From positions 454,722 through 518,721 of the forward strand of contig CAJNDS010002285.1 in NCBI GenBank assembly GCA_905221605.1: DNA of 64,000 bases, given 5' to 3'. This DNA is from Symbiodinium natans (taxonomy: Eukaryota; Sar; Dinophyceae; Suessiales; Symbiodiniaceae). The notes beneath the pieces were generated by a model. It was not told the origin of the DNA. It searched no databases and saw only the letters and a list, made by a program, of their open reading frames with translations. Made by a program: the position numbers and the translations under genes. Positions 51,627 through 62,453 of this stretch are shown in pieces (position 1 is the stretch's first letter; each line of letters opens with the position of its first letter).

Positions 51627-53430
51627 ACCCTAAACCCTAAACTAAGTGAGGGGTCGCTTCCGTCGAGCGACAGACCCCGAACGCTCGGCCGAGGGCCTTA
51701 CAGCCCGAGCGCCCCTGTGCCCTACTGGCCCGGCTTCGGGGCCTCTATCTTACCTTCGAGACCTTGCTGGCACCCTTGACTCTCGGATTCAACCAACATC
51801 AAAGTTTTTGAAGAGTGGACTGTCGTCTGAGTTTAGGCCTAAACCCTAAAAGGAATAGGTTTGGGTGGCTTTGCCGCCTTGGACGGCGTGGGGTGGGAGA
51901 AAAGTGTTTAGATGGCCCTCCACAATCGGGCCAAAGCCCTTCAGCACCTCACGAAGCTTTCGAGCTTGTTCCGAAACCTAACCTTCACAGCCTCTACGCC
52001 CTATCACAGCAAACCCTAAACCCTAAACCCTAAACCCTAAACCCTAAACCCTAAACCCTAAACCCTAAACCCTAAACCCTAAACCCTAAACCCTAAACCC
52101 CAAACCCCAAACCCTAAACCCTAAACCCTAAACCCTAAACCCTAAACCCTAAACCCTAAACCCTAAACCCTAAACCCTAAACCCTAAACTCAAACCCGAA
52201 ACCCTAGATTATGGCAGCATTATTCCACTGTAACTTCATACACCCTTGCTTCTGAGTGGTCTGGCAGTGGGGACCTCCAGCACGGAGGTAGAGCTTGTTC
52301 AGGAATCATTGGACCCAATTAGGGTTTAGGGTTTAGGGTTTAGGCCATGACCCCTTGGAAAGCTACAAGTCCCCAAAAAAGCAGGCCCACACCCGCCCCT
52401 CAAACCGACCTGAACTCCCAGCCCAAAGTGAGGTCCAAATAGGCTCAGGGCTCAGGGCTTGGGGTGTAGTTCGGGCCGGGGTCAGGGAGAGGGTTGATGT
52501 AAGAGCCCAGGCTCAACTTTCTGGCCCCCATCCCTGGCCCATCCGTGCTGCTAGACCCTAAGCTTTTCAACCCTAAACCCTAACTAACTCCAAAACCCAA
52601 ACCCCTGAACCCTAAACCCTAGCTCCAGAGCCCTGCGCCCCAAACCCTAAGCCCTAAACCCAGAAACATGTCAACCCTCAGCCTTGACTCCTAAACTCTC
52701 CCTGACCTCGAGCCTCACATGCTGACGATCCCAGGTTCTCCACATAAGCAAAGGGCGCCGAAGCGCATTTAAAGGGAACATGGGTAACCTGCTGGTTCTC
52801 TCCAAGCCCTGAACCCTTCAACCCTCAAACCCCTCAACCCTCAACCCTTAAACCCTTAAACCCTTGAACCCCAGCCCTCAACCCCTAACCCTCAACCCTA
52901 AACCCCAAACCATAAACTTTGTACCTTCTACCCCCCCCCCCCCCCCCCAAAACTTGCTGGGAAGCTCTGGGGCCTGAGGAGAAGACGCGCCTGAGGAAGC
53001 TATGGGCCCTCTGGCACGAAGAGACTTCGCTATGGGCTTCGTGTAGGGTAGTGTCGCCCTCAACCCTAAACCCTAAGCCCTAAACCCTCAACCCTAAACC
53101 CTAAACCCTGAACCCTGAACCCTAGACCCTCAACCCTAAACCCTAAACCCTTCAGGTTGCAGAGCATGCCAGCAAAACCTTACACCTTAACAGCTTAACA
53201 GCCACGCTTCCACATAGGGTTTAGGATCTAGGGGTTTGTTTGGGGTTTAAGGATTAGGCATTCGGGATTAGGGCTTAGGGTTTGAACCATAAGCCTTTAA
53301 CCCTAAACCCTAAACCCTCTATCCGGCCGAGGTGGCCTTCGTCTACACCCTGAGCGTGGCCTTCTTGGTATCCATCGCAGCAGCTGCCGGCTGGATCGCG
53401 CATTCCATGAAAGGCGCTTTTCCGGTGTAG
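49812..53430 (+). CDS. Exon series D3 (+ strand), ends with a membrane exon and stop
   Basis: Islands: about 49,812-49,882 (GGIPALWLVASRNRFPAWTV), about 50,520-50,601 (MVLRCLVLTGAAALLKAVLF, hydrophobic), 51,446-51,512 (VSCGSDDLVWLAPFIARVPG; flanked by AG and GGTGAA), about 51,698-51,790 (LLARLRGLYLTFETLLAPLT), 52,952-53,040 (CWEALGPEEKTRLRKLWALW; donor GTGTAG), 53,154-53,180 and 53,332-53,430 (VAFVYTLSVAFLVSIAAAAG, stop TAG at 53,428-53,430). The last exon is a clear membrane helix followed by a short basic tail, so the protein is probably anchored at its C-terminus. Series D1-D3 could be one gene of about 14.5 kb from signal peptide to anchor; the island at 50,522 also has an ATG and could start a separate gene. 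Confidence 0.5.
51567..51630. repeat. CCCTCAA heptamer block
   Basis: A run of CCCTCAA copies between exact CCCTAAA units, just after the exon at 51,446-51,512. This exon has TTTAGGG before it and CCCTAAA after it, the reverse of the common order. Confidence 0.85.
52011..52206. repeat. Longest CCCTAAA array of the window
   Basis: About 27 copies, almost all exact, with two CCCCAAA units in the middle. It lies in an intron of series D3 and is not at a chromosome end, since exons follow on its right. Confidence 0.93.
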
Positions 53431-53439
53431 TGTTGAATG

Positions 53440-54400
53440 TTCTTTGGTCCAAGGGTCCCTTCAACCCCTAAACCCTAAACCCCAAACCCTAAACCCTAAA
53501 TCTAAATCCTCACACCCTCAACACACCACATTCATTGCCTTGATCTCCTTTCTTCTCGGCTCCAAGCTACCGACTACTGAGGGCCCTTTTTTGTTTTTGG
53601 AATGTCCTGCTACAGACGTCAGAACGCCGAACAGTCTGAGGGTGTAGGTTTGGCATCCCTGATGGGTTGAGTCAAGGGACTAGAGGAGGGGCGTATTTCG
53701 TGGCTGCTCAGGTACATAGGGACTATATAAGGTATACATCGGGGTTATATATGGGTTATTTAGGGGAATAAGGTTAAGGTCCCTTCTAGGCGTCCCTCCT
53801 TATACCCCTTAAGTTGAGTAGGTTCACGCCTTGGGTGCGGACCTTTAAGGTGAAGGATGGCCCAGAACGGCATCTTGGCTAAACCCTCAACCCCAGGCCC
53901 TTATGCACCTTAGAGCTTCGCAGGCGAGAAGGCCGAAAAAATGTGGCTTGGAGGATGAAAGGGTACTAGAGCACTTCAGGGCTCTGTAGGGTTTGGGGGC
54001 TTAGGTATAGTAGGGTTATGACCCTCAACCCAAGGAACCCCAAACCCAGCTCCGTCAGCAACATAGTTCAACACGTGCAGGGAGTCATGCGCTAGGGGTT
54101 TAGCACTTGTCGATTGAAGGTTTCATGGATTTGGGGGGTCAGTGTTTAGGGGCGTTTTCGGGTTTCGGGTGGTTGCTTTTTGTGGCGTCGGACTTTGGCG
54201 TTTAGGGGGAACCTCTTGGCGGCCTTCTAGGCGCAAGAAGAAGCCTAAACCCCACACCCCAAACCCTAAACCCGAAACCCACAGCACAAACCCTAACCCC
54301 GGTGACACCGATGCTAACCGGGGTGGCTTCGCATTCTGACGCTCGATGGTGGTGTCATCATGGGTTCACCAACACGCGTGATCACATCGATTGTTACCTC
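53440..54400. other. Spacer between exon series D and E
   Basis: Unique GC-balanced DNA with few heptamers. 53,700-53,830 is TATA-rich with GGGACTATATAAGG and GGGTTATATATGGG. ORF-like stretches here show no splice or codon support. The TTTAGGG content is lower than on both sides, as expected for an intergenic region. Confidence 0.4.
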
Positions 54401-54409
54401 AAGCCTGCA

Positions 54410-56315
54410 GAATCCTGCATACCGCGACGGCCGACGGGCCAACAAGCCGGGCTTAGCAGGGCTAGCGAGTCTGCCCTCTGGGGATTAAGGTTTTTTTTGT
54501 GTAGCAATGCTTCATTTGCTTCCCGAGGTATGCTAGTGTTAAGGAGGTGTGGGGTCTACAGGCGGTTTAAGGGGTTGAAGGGCTTTGGCTCAGTTCCGGG
54601 ATTGCAGGGTGGTTTTGGGTTTTAGGACCTAGGGCTTCGAAGTTCGGGGACTCAGAGAGAATGGATATAAAAGTGGTTCGGAGCCTCTCTCCTGTGACGA
54701 GCCAAGGAAATGGTGGCTGAACTTCGTTGCGGGCTTCCTGCTGATCCTCTACTCGCGGCTCGAATGCGTGTTGGGGGGGGGGGGGAAAGATAGCTCTTGC
54801 GGTTCAGGGTTCAGGGTTGAGCCCCAAAACCCTGAACCCTAACTCTGAACCCTAACACACATCAAAGCTTAGGTCTTCGGGGTCTAAGTCACTCTCTAAA
54901 CTCTAGTGGCTGTAGGCTCGAGATTTGCTGCGTCTTCCCTTGCTGTCGGGTCCAAACTGAGGAAAGCCCAGGTACAACTTCAACAACTTTTGCCCCTTAC
55001 AACACCGGGTTTCTCCAGACCGAACCCTTGAAACCCTGCACCTCCTAAACCACAAAACCACAAACCCTAACTCCCCCCCCCCCCCCCCCAAACCGTAAAA
55101 CCCGAATTCGTCCAGCTGGCCGCGGGGAGGCGTTTGAGATGCAGGGGCTTCCCGAAACCCTAAACTCTAAGCGTACCCTAAACCCAACATTGATGTAGGC
55201 TTGCAAGCCTACACCCCACGCCCTTTAACCCGACACCCTTCGTCCTACACTCCAAGCCTTAAACCCCACAAACTCCAAAACCCCAAACCCGAAACCCCCA
55301 ACCCTAAGCCCTAGAACATGCCCGTAAAACCCTAAGTTTTGGGTGCAGGGCTTAGGGTCCACAATTTCGGGCTCAGGAATCGACATAGGGTGTCAGGGCC
55401 AGTTCAGGGTTTAGGGTTTGGGGTTTAAGGTTTAGGGTTTGGGGCTAGGGTTTAGGGTTTAGGGTTTAGGTTTTAGGGTTTAGGGTTTAGGGTTTAGGGC
55501 TTTGGTATGGTTTAGGGTTTAGGGCTTTGGTATGAGGGGTTAGGGTTTTGCAGGGCACTCGCCGCGCCCAGGGTGTACCTGGCCTATCAGGATGGCTGGC
55601 TCAAGCCCTGTCGCGGAGCAGCAAAAAGGGTTTAGGGTTTAGGGTTTTAGGGTTTAGGGTTTAGGGCTTAGGGTTTAGGGTTTAGGGTGTAGGGTTTAGG
55701 GATTCTGCAGTTCATTGTTTTCCGAGTCGGGCCCGTTTGGGAATCTGGGGTTAGGGAATCTGGGGTGGGGTGGGTTTGGGTGGGTTTGGTGTGGGCCTGG
55801 TTGGGCTTGACCTTTTTCTGAAGGAGTCCGGAGTTCAAATTGGGTTTGGTTGGGTGGGTGTGGGCCGGGTTTGGGTTGGGGTTGGTGCTTTGGTGGGGCC
55901 CGGGGTTCAAATCGGGCTTGGGCATCTCAGGTTGGGGTGTTAGAAGCAGTGTTTAGGGTTGTCTTGCACGGATTGTCAGGATGAAAGAATGTTGCGACAC
56001 TTCTGGATGCTAAACCCTGGAGCCTTTGGGGTTTCCTGTCGTCCTGGCTGAGTAAACGCAACACGAAAGTGGATTGACTTGTGAGTGCTGAAACCCCAAA
56101 CCCCAAACACCAGACCTCCCGCACCCACCCAAAACTTTTAAACCCTAAACCCTGAACCTCACCTCCAGAATCAACGCTGCAGAGCTTGGGGTTTGGGGTT
56201 TCCTCGTGAAGTCCTTTGCGAGGTGGACTCAAGGGGCCCGATGACGACGAGGAGGATGACAAGGCCTTCCCACTACAACCCCCGCTATACAGACCCTTAT
56301 GGACCCAACCCTATG
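54410..56315 (+). CDS. Exon series E (+ strand)
   Basis: Islands: about 54,410-54,482 (NPAYRDGRRANKPGLAGLAS), about 54,693-54,770 (DEPRKWWLNFVAGFLLILYS, a membrane stretch, followed by a G-run), about 55,555-55,620 (two frames open: YLAYQDGWLKPCRGA is one) and about 56,225-56,313 (GLKGPDDDEEDDKAFPLQPP). No family is recognised. The first and last exons are not identified. Confidence 0.4.
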
Positions 56316-56344
56316 AAAACAAAAAAAAAAAAACAACTAGCATT

Positions 56345-56383
<39 letters not shown>

Positions 56384-56384
56384 A
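56345..56384. repeat. Long C-run
   Basis: About 36 C in a row after an A-run. A run of this length is prone to assembly error. Confidence 0.85.
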
Positions 56385-56664
56385 GCTCACTTCGGTTGTC
56401 CACCTTTCCTCTCTCCCAGGTTTCGTGGGTTCTTGTTCGATTTTTGTTCTGGTGTGGGGTCTTCAGCTTGCCTGCTAGCAGAGGGGTTTGCATGCAGGGT
56501 GTCGGGGCTCTGCTATTTCCCGGATCCTAAACCCTGTCCTTGCTTCACCCCTTTAAGCCTTAAACCGCAAACCCTAAACCCTAAACCCTTCAAGCCTCTG
56601 TGGCATGGACCTTTAGGGTCTATTTGGCACGCCCCTTTGTTTACTATTTACAAAACTTCTTGAA

Positions 56665-56726
56665 AGTAGTAGTGGTAGTAGTAGTAGTAGTAGTAGTAGG
56701 AGTAGTAGGAGTAGTAGTAGTAGTAG

Positions 56727-56819
<93 letters not shown>

Positions 56820-56822
56820 CAG
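56665..56822. repeat. TAG trinucleotide repeat
   Basis: About 50 TAG (GTA) units with a few AGG changes. The long valine or threonine frames through it are not coding. Confidence 0.95.
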
Positions 56823-56884
56823 TAAATGTAGATCCAGCCGGCCAACAGCCAGACTTAGGCAAGCACCCTCGCTTCGTGTTTCCT

Positions 56885-57560
56885 GTGACTTGGTAGGGTC
56901 CAGAGGTTTGTCGTATGTCCCCTCCCTTCGTCCCTTCGTGTTGTAAGGGTTTTGTAAGGGCTTTGGAGGTTTGTGTGCTTCCCCTTTCTCGTTCTTATAG
57001 GTTTTGGGGGAGCATCAAAATGATTATCATATATGATGTGTTTCCGTGCTCGTATTATGAGGGCTAGTGCCTGCCCTAGAGGTTTGTCGTATGTCCCCCC
57101 GCTTCGTGTTCCTGTGATTTGGTAGGGGGCTAAAGGTTTGTCGTGTGTCCCCTCCCTTCGTCCCTTCGTGTTGTAAGGGTTTTGGGAGGGTCCTGGAGGT
57201 TTGTCGTATGTCCCCTTTGTTCGTGCTTGTAGGGTCTGGGGAGTGTGTAGATGATAATCACATATCATGTGCTTCCGTGCTCGTATTATGAGGGGCTAGT
57301 GATTGGCCTGGAGGTTTGTCAGATGACGCCCCCGCTTCGTGATCCTGTGATTTGGTAGGGGCCTAAAGGTTTGTAGTGTGTCGCCTCCCTTCACTCCTTC
57401 CTATTGTAAGGGTTCTGTGAGGGCCCTGGAGGTTTGTCGTATGTCCCCTTTCTTCTTGCTTGTAGGGTTTGGGGAGCATCTAGATGATAGAGGTTTGTCG
57501 TATGTCGTCTCCCTTCGTCCCTTCGTGTTGTAAGGGTTTTGTGAGGGCCCTGAAGGTCTA
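56885..57560. repeat. Satellite, inverted left part
   Basis: Three to four copies of the 5-kb satellite in reverse orientation (AGGTTTGTCGTATGTCCCC, CTCGTATTATGAGGGGCTAG). The orientation changes at about 57,560. Confidence 0.88.
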
Positions 57561-60500
57561 GGGCAGTTACTAGCGCCTCATAGTACGAGCACGGAAGCAA
57601 ATGATAATGACAATCATCTAGACGCTGCCCAAATCCTACAAGCACGAAGAAAGGGGACATACGGCAAATTTGCAGGGCCCTCACAAAACCCTTACAACAA
57701 GAAGGGACGAAGGAAGGGCACATACGACAAACCTCTAGGACCCTCACGAAACCCTTACAACACGAAGGGACGAAGGGATTGTATCTAATTTCGTATATGG
57801 TAAAATGACATACGACAAATCTCCAGGACCCTAGCAAATCACATGAACACGAAGCAGGGAGACATAAAACAAACCTCTAGGGCAGTCACTAGCCCCTCAT
57901 AATACGAGCACGGAAGCAAATCATATATGATAATCATCTAGACGCTCCCCACGCCCTACAAGCACGAAGAAAGGAGACATACGATAAATCTTCCAGGTCC
58001 AACAAAACCCTTGCAACTCAAAGGGACGAAGGGAGGGGGCACACGACAAACCTCTTTAGGCCCCTACCACATCGCAGGAACAGAAAGCGGCGGGACATAC
58101 GACAAACCTCTATGACAAACACCAGCCCCTCATAATACGAGCACGGAAGCAAATGATATATGACAGTTTTCTAGAAGATCCCCAAACCCTCTAAGAAGAA
58201 AGAAAGGTGACATACGACAAACCTTCCCCCAACAAAGCAATTTCAACACGAAGGGACGAAAGGAGGGGACATTCGACAAGTCTCTGGCTCCTACCAAATC
58301 TCAGGAACACGACGTGGGGACATACGACAAATCTCCAAGGGCCCTCAGAAAAATTTTATCAGCCTTACAACACGAAGGGACGAAGGCAGGGGACATACGA
58401 CAAACCTGTAGGCCCCTACTACATCACAGGAACAAGGAAGCGGGGGGGGGGGCATACGACAAACCCCGAGGGCAGTCACTAGCCCCTCACAATACGAGCA
58501 CGGACTCAAGTTATATGTCAGTCGTCTAGACGCTCCCCAAACCCTACAAGTGAGAAGAAAGGGGACACACGGCAAATTTGCAGGGCTCTCACAAAAACCC
58601 TTGCAACACGAAAGGACGAAGCGAGGGAACGTATGACAAACCTCTAAGCCCCTACCAAATCACAGGACCAAGGAAACGGGGGGGACAAATGACAACCCTC
58701 TAGGACAGCCACTAGCCCCTCATAGTTTGAGCACGGAAGCAAATCATATATGACGATCATCTAGACTCTAGACGCTCCCCCAAACCCTACAAGCTCGAAG
58801 AAAGTGGATATACGACTAGCCTCCAGGGCCCTCACAAAACCCTTACCACCCATACAACGCGAAGGGACGAAGGAAGGGGACATACGACAAACCTCTAGGG
58901 CAGTCAGTAACCCCACATAGTACGAGCACGGAAGCAAATGATGTATGGTAATCATCTCGACGCTCCTCAAACTCTCCAAGCACGAAGAAAGGGGACACAC
59001 GACAAACCTTCAAGGCCCAACAAAACCCCTACAACACGAAGGGCGAAAGGAGGGGACATACGACAAAGCTCTAAGCCCCTACCAAATCTCAGGAACAGGA
59101 ATCGGGGGGACATACGACAAACCTCTAGGGCAATCACTAGCCCCTCACAATACGAGCACGGAATCCAATTATATGTCAGTCGTCTAGACGCTCCCCAAAC
59201 CCTACAAGTGAGAAGAAAGGGGACACACGGCAAATTTGCAGGGCTCTCACAAAACCCTTGCAACACGAAAGGACGAAGCGAGGGAACGTATGACAAACAA
59301 TTAAGCCCCTACCAAATCACAGGACCAAGGAAACGGGGGGGACAAATGACAAACCTCTAGGACAGCCACTAGCCCCTCATAGTTTGAGCACGGAAGCAAA
59401 TCATATATGACGATCATCTAGACTCTAGACGCTCCCCCCAAACCCTACAAGCTCGAAGAAAGTGGATATACGACTAGCCTCCAGGGCCCTCACAAAACCC
59501 TTACCACCCATACAACGCGAAAAAACGAAGGAAGGAGACATACGACAAACCTCTAGGGCAGTCACTAACCCCACATAGTACGAGCACGGAAGCAAATGAT
59601 GTATGGTAATCATCTCGACACTCCTCAATTCTCCAAGCTCGAAGAAAGGGGACACACGACAAACCTTCAAGGCCCAACAAACCCTACAACACGAAGGGGC
59701 GAAAGGAGGGGACATACGACAAAGCTCTAGGCCCCTACCAAAGCTCAGGAACAGGAATCGGGGGGACATACGACAAACCTCTAGGGCGATCACTAGCCCC
59801 TCACAATACGAGCGCGGAATCGAATTATATATATATATATATATCAGTCGTCTAGGCTCCCCAAACCCTACAAGCACGAAGAAAGGGGACACACGCAAAC
59901 ATCCCACGAAGGAACGAAGGGAGAGGAATTACGACAAACCTCTAGACCCCTACCAAATCATAGGAATACGAAGCGGGGGGGCACACGAGAAATCTTTAGG
60001 GCAATCAATACCCTCATAGCGACTGCGGAAGCAAATGATATATGATAATCATCTAGACACTCCCCAAACCCTGCAAGCACGAACAAAGGGGACATACGAA
60101 AAACCTCCAGAGCGCTCACGAAACCCTTACAACACGAAGGGACGAAGGGAGGGGACAAAAGATAAACCTCTAGGCCCCTCCCAACTCACAGGAACACGAA
60201 GCAGGGGGGCATACGACAAACCTCTAGGGCAGTCAATAGCCCTCACAATACGACCACAGAAGCAAATGTCTTATGACAATCATCTAGATGCCAAGAAAGG
60301 GGACACACGACAAACCTGTAGGCCCCTACTACATCACAGGAACAAGCGGAGGGCGTACGACAAACCTCTAGGGCAGTCACTAGCCCCGCACAATACGAGC
60401 CCGGAATCAAATTACATATGTCAGTCGTCTAGATGCTCCCCAAACCCTACAAGCAAGAAGAAAAGGGACATACGGCAAATTTGCCGGGCTCTCACAAAAC

Positions 60501-61935
60501 CCTTGCAACACGAAAGGACGAAGCGAGGGAACGTATGACAAACCTCTAAGCCCCTACCAAATCACAGGACCAAGGAAACGGGGGGGACAAATGACAAACC
60601 TCTATGACAATCACTAGCCCCTCATAGTTTGAGCACGGAAGCAAATCATATATGACGATCATCTAGACTCTAGACGCTCCCCCCCAAACCCTACAAGCTC
60701 GAAGAAAGTGGATATACGACTAGCCTCCAGGCCCCTCACAAAACCCTTACCACCCATACAACGCGCAGGGACGAAGGAAGGGGACATACGACAAACCTCT
60801 AGGGCAGTCACTAACCGCACATAGTACGAGCACGGAAGCAAATGATGTATGGTAGTCATCTCGACGCTCCTCAAACTCTCCAAGCACGAAGAAAGGGGAC
60901 ACACGACAAGCCTTCAAGGCCCAACAAAACCCCTACAACACGAAGGGGCGAAAGGAGGGGACATACGACAAAGCTCTAGGCCCCTACCAAATCTCAGGAA
61001 CAGGAATCGGGGGGACATACGACAAACCTCTAGGGCGATCACTAGCCCCTCACAATACGAGCGCGGAATTGAATTATATATATATATATATATATATATC
61101 AGTCGTCTAGGCTCCCCAAACCCTACAAGCACGAAGAAAGGGGACACACGCAAACATCCCACGAAGGAACGAAGGGAGAGGAATTACGACAAACCTCTAG
61201 ACCCCTACCAAATCACAGGAATACGAAGCGGGGGGGCACACGAGAAATCTTTAGGGCAATCAATACCCTCATAGCGACTGCGGAAGCAAATGATATATGA
61301 TAATCATGTAGACACTCCCTCAACCCTACAAGCACGAACAAAGGGGACATATGAAAAACCTCCAGAGCACTCACGAAACCCTTACAATACGAAGGGACGA
61401 AGGGAGGGGACAAAAGATAAACCTTTAGGCCGCTCCCAACTCACAGGAACACGAAGCAGGGGGGCATACGACAAACCTCTAGGGCGGTCAATAGCCCTCA
61501 TAATACGACCACGGAAGCAAATGACTTATGATGACAATCATCTAGACGCCAAGAAAGGGGACATACGACAACCCTCCAAGGCCGAATGCAACCCTCACAA
61601 CACGAAGGGACGAAGGGAGGGGACATATGACAAGCCTCTGGCCCCTACCAAATCTCAGGAACACGAAGCGGGGGAATATACAACAAACCTCTAGGGCAGC
61701 CACTAGCCCCTCATAGTACGAGCGCGGAAGGAATGATTTTTGACAATTATCTAGACACTCCCCAAACCCTACAAGCACGAAGAAATCGGACATGCGACAA
61801 ACCTCCGGGGCCCTCACAAAACCCTTACAACACGAACGAAGAAAACAACTCATACAAACCTCTGGGCCCCTACCAAATCACAACAACACGAAGCGGGGGG
61901 ACATACGACTAACCTCTAGGGCAGTCACTAACCCC
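57561..61935. repeat. Satellite, about 230-bp unit with 1.25-kb higher order
   Basis: The core GACATACGACAAACCTC recurs about every 75 bases; three cores plus GAGCACGGAAGCAAAT and CTCCCCAAACCCTACAAGC make a unit of about 195-235 bases. GAGCACGG marks unit starts at 57,587, 57,906, 58,139, 58,496, 58,729, 58,924, 59,154 and 59,386. The stretch 59,510-60,040 recurs at 60,755-61,285 with 1,247-base spacing, including a TA run. Open frames of 130-160 codons exist on both strands but are not conserved between copies. Confidence 0.9.
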
Positions 61936-62280
61936 TCAAGATGGGGGGTGAAAGGGATTATGGGAGATGATGGGGAATGATGATGGGGGATGATGGGGGA
62001 TGATGCGGGATGATGGGAGATGATGGGGGATGATGGGGAATGATGGGGGATGACGCGGGATGAGAGACATGATGGGGCATGATAGGGGCTGATCGGGGAC
62101 GATGATGGGGGCTGATGGGGGATGATGGTGGATGATGGGGGGGTGAAAGGGATTATGAGAGATGACGGGGAATGATGATGGGAGATGATGGGGGATGATT
62201 GGGGGATGATGGGGCATGATGGGGGATGAGAGAAACGATGGGAGATGATGCGGGGTGATGTGGGATGGGCAATGAGCGGG
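61936..62280. repeat. GATGGGG minisatellite
   Basis: Units of 10-11 bases (GATGGGGGAT). GGGGTGAAAGGGATTATG occurs at 61,945 and 62,140, so a 195-base higher unit is present twice. Confidence 0.88.
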
Positions 62281-62412
62281 TATGTCTGAAATCCTGGAAA
62301 AGACAAATCCCGGGGTTTGATTTTAAAGGGTTTTAATTGTTTTTCGGCATCTTAACTTTTTATGAACTCCTTACACCATCAAATCCGGTATTTGATTTTT
62401 GTTAAGGGTTTC
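62281..62412. other. AT-rich unique piece resembling the window end
   Basis: AAATCCCGGGGTTTGATTTT and CAAATCCGGTATTTGATTTT form imperfect inverted repeats. The same kind of sequence (GGGATTTAGTTTTTCAAGG) returns at 63,848-63,980. Confidence 0.45.
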
Positions 62413-62453
62413 AAGGATATTACCCTAAACCCTAAACCCTAAAGTCTTTGCTG

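Larger units (their letters stand above)
17800..56660. repeat. Telomere-type heptamer field (TTTAGGG/CCCTAAA) containing exon islands
   Basis: Almost every non-coding stretch consists of TTTAGGG or CCCTAAA copies, perfect in short arrays and otherwise worn to TTTCGGG, TTCAGGG, TTTAGGGG, CCCCAAA and similar. Both orientations alternate every few hundred bases, so this is not a single chromosome end. GC-rich exon islands interrupt it. TTTAGGG is the plant-type telomere repeat also reported for dinoflagellates. Confidence 0.85.

Noticed and set aside
46002-52206. True chromosome end at long TTTAGGG/CCCTAAA arrays
   Set aside because: Arrays occur in both orientations, are under 200 bases and have exons on both sides; they are interstitial.
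56600-56896. Poly-valine, poly-threonine and poly-tyrosine frames
   Set aside because: All are frames of the TAG trinucleotide repeat.
57391-61853. Frames of 130-167 codons with recurring TYDKP and HTTNL phrases
   Set aside because: Satellite translation; frames shift between copies and exist on both strands.
57561-61935. CRISPR-like spacing of the GACATACGACAAACC core
   Set aside because: The sequence between cores is itself repeated and the setting is eukaryotic; it is a satellite.
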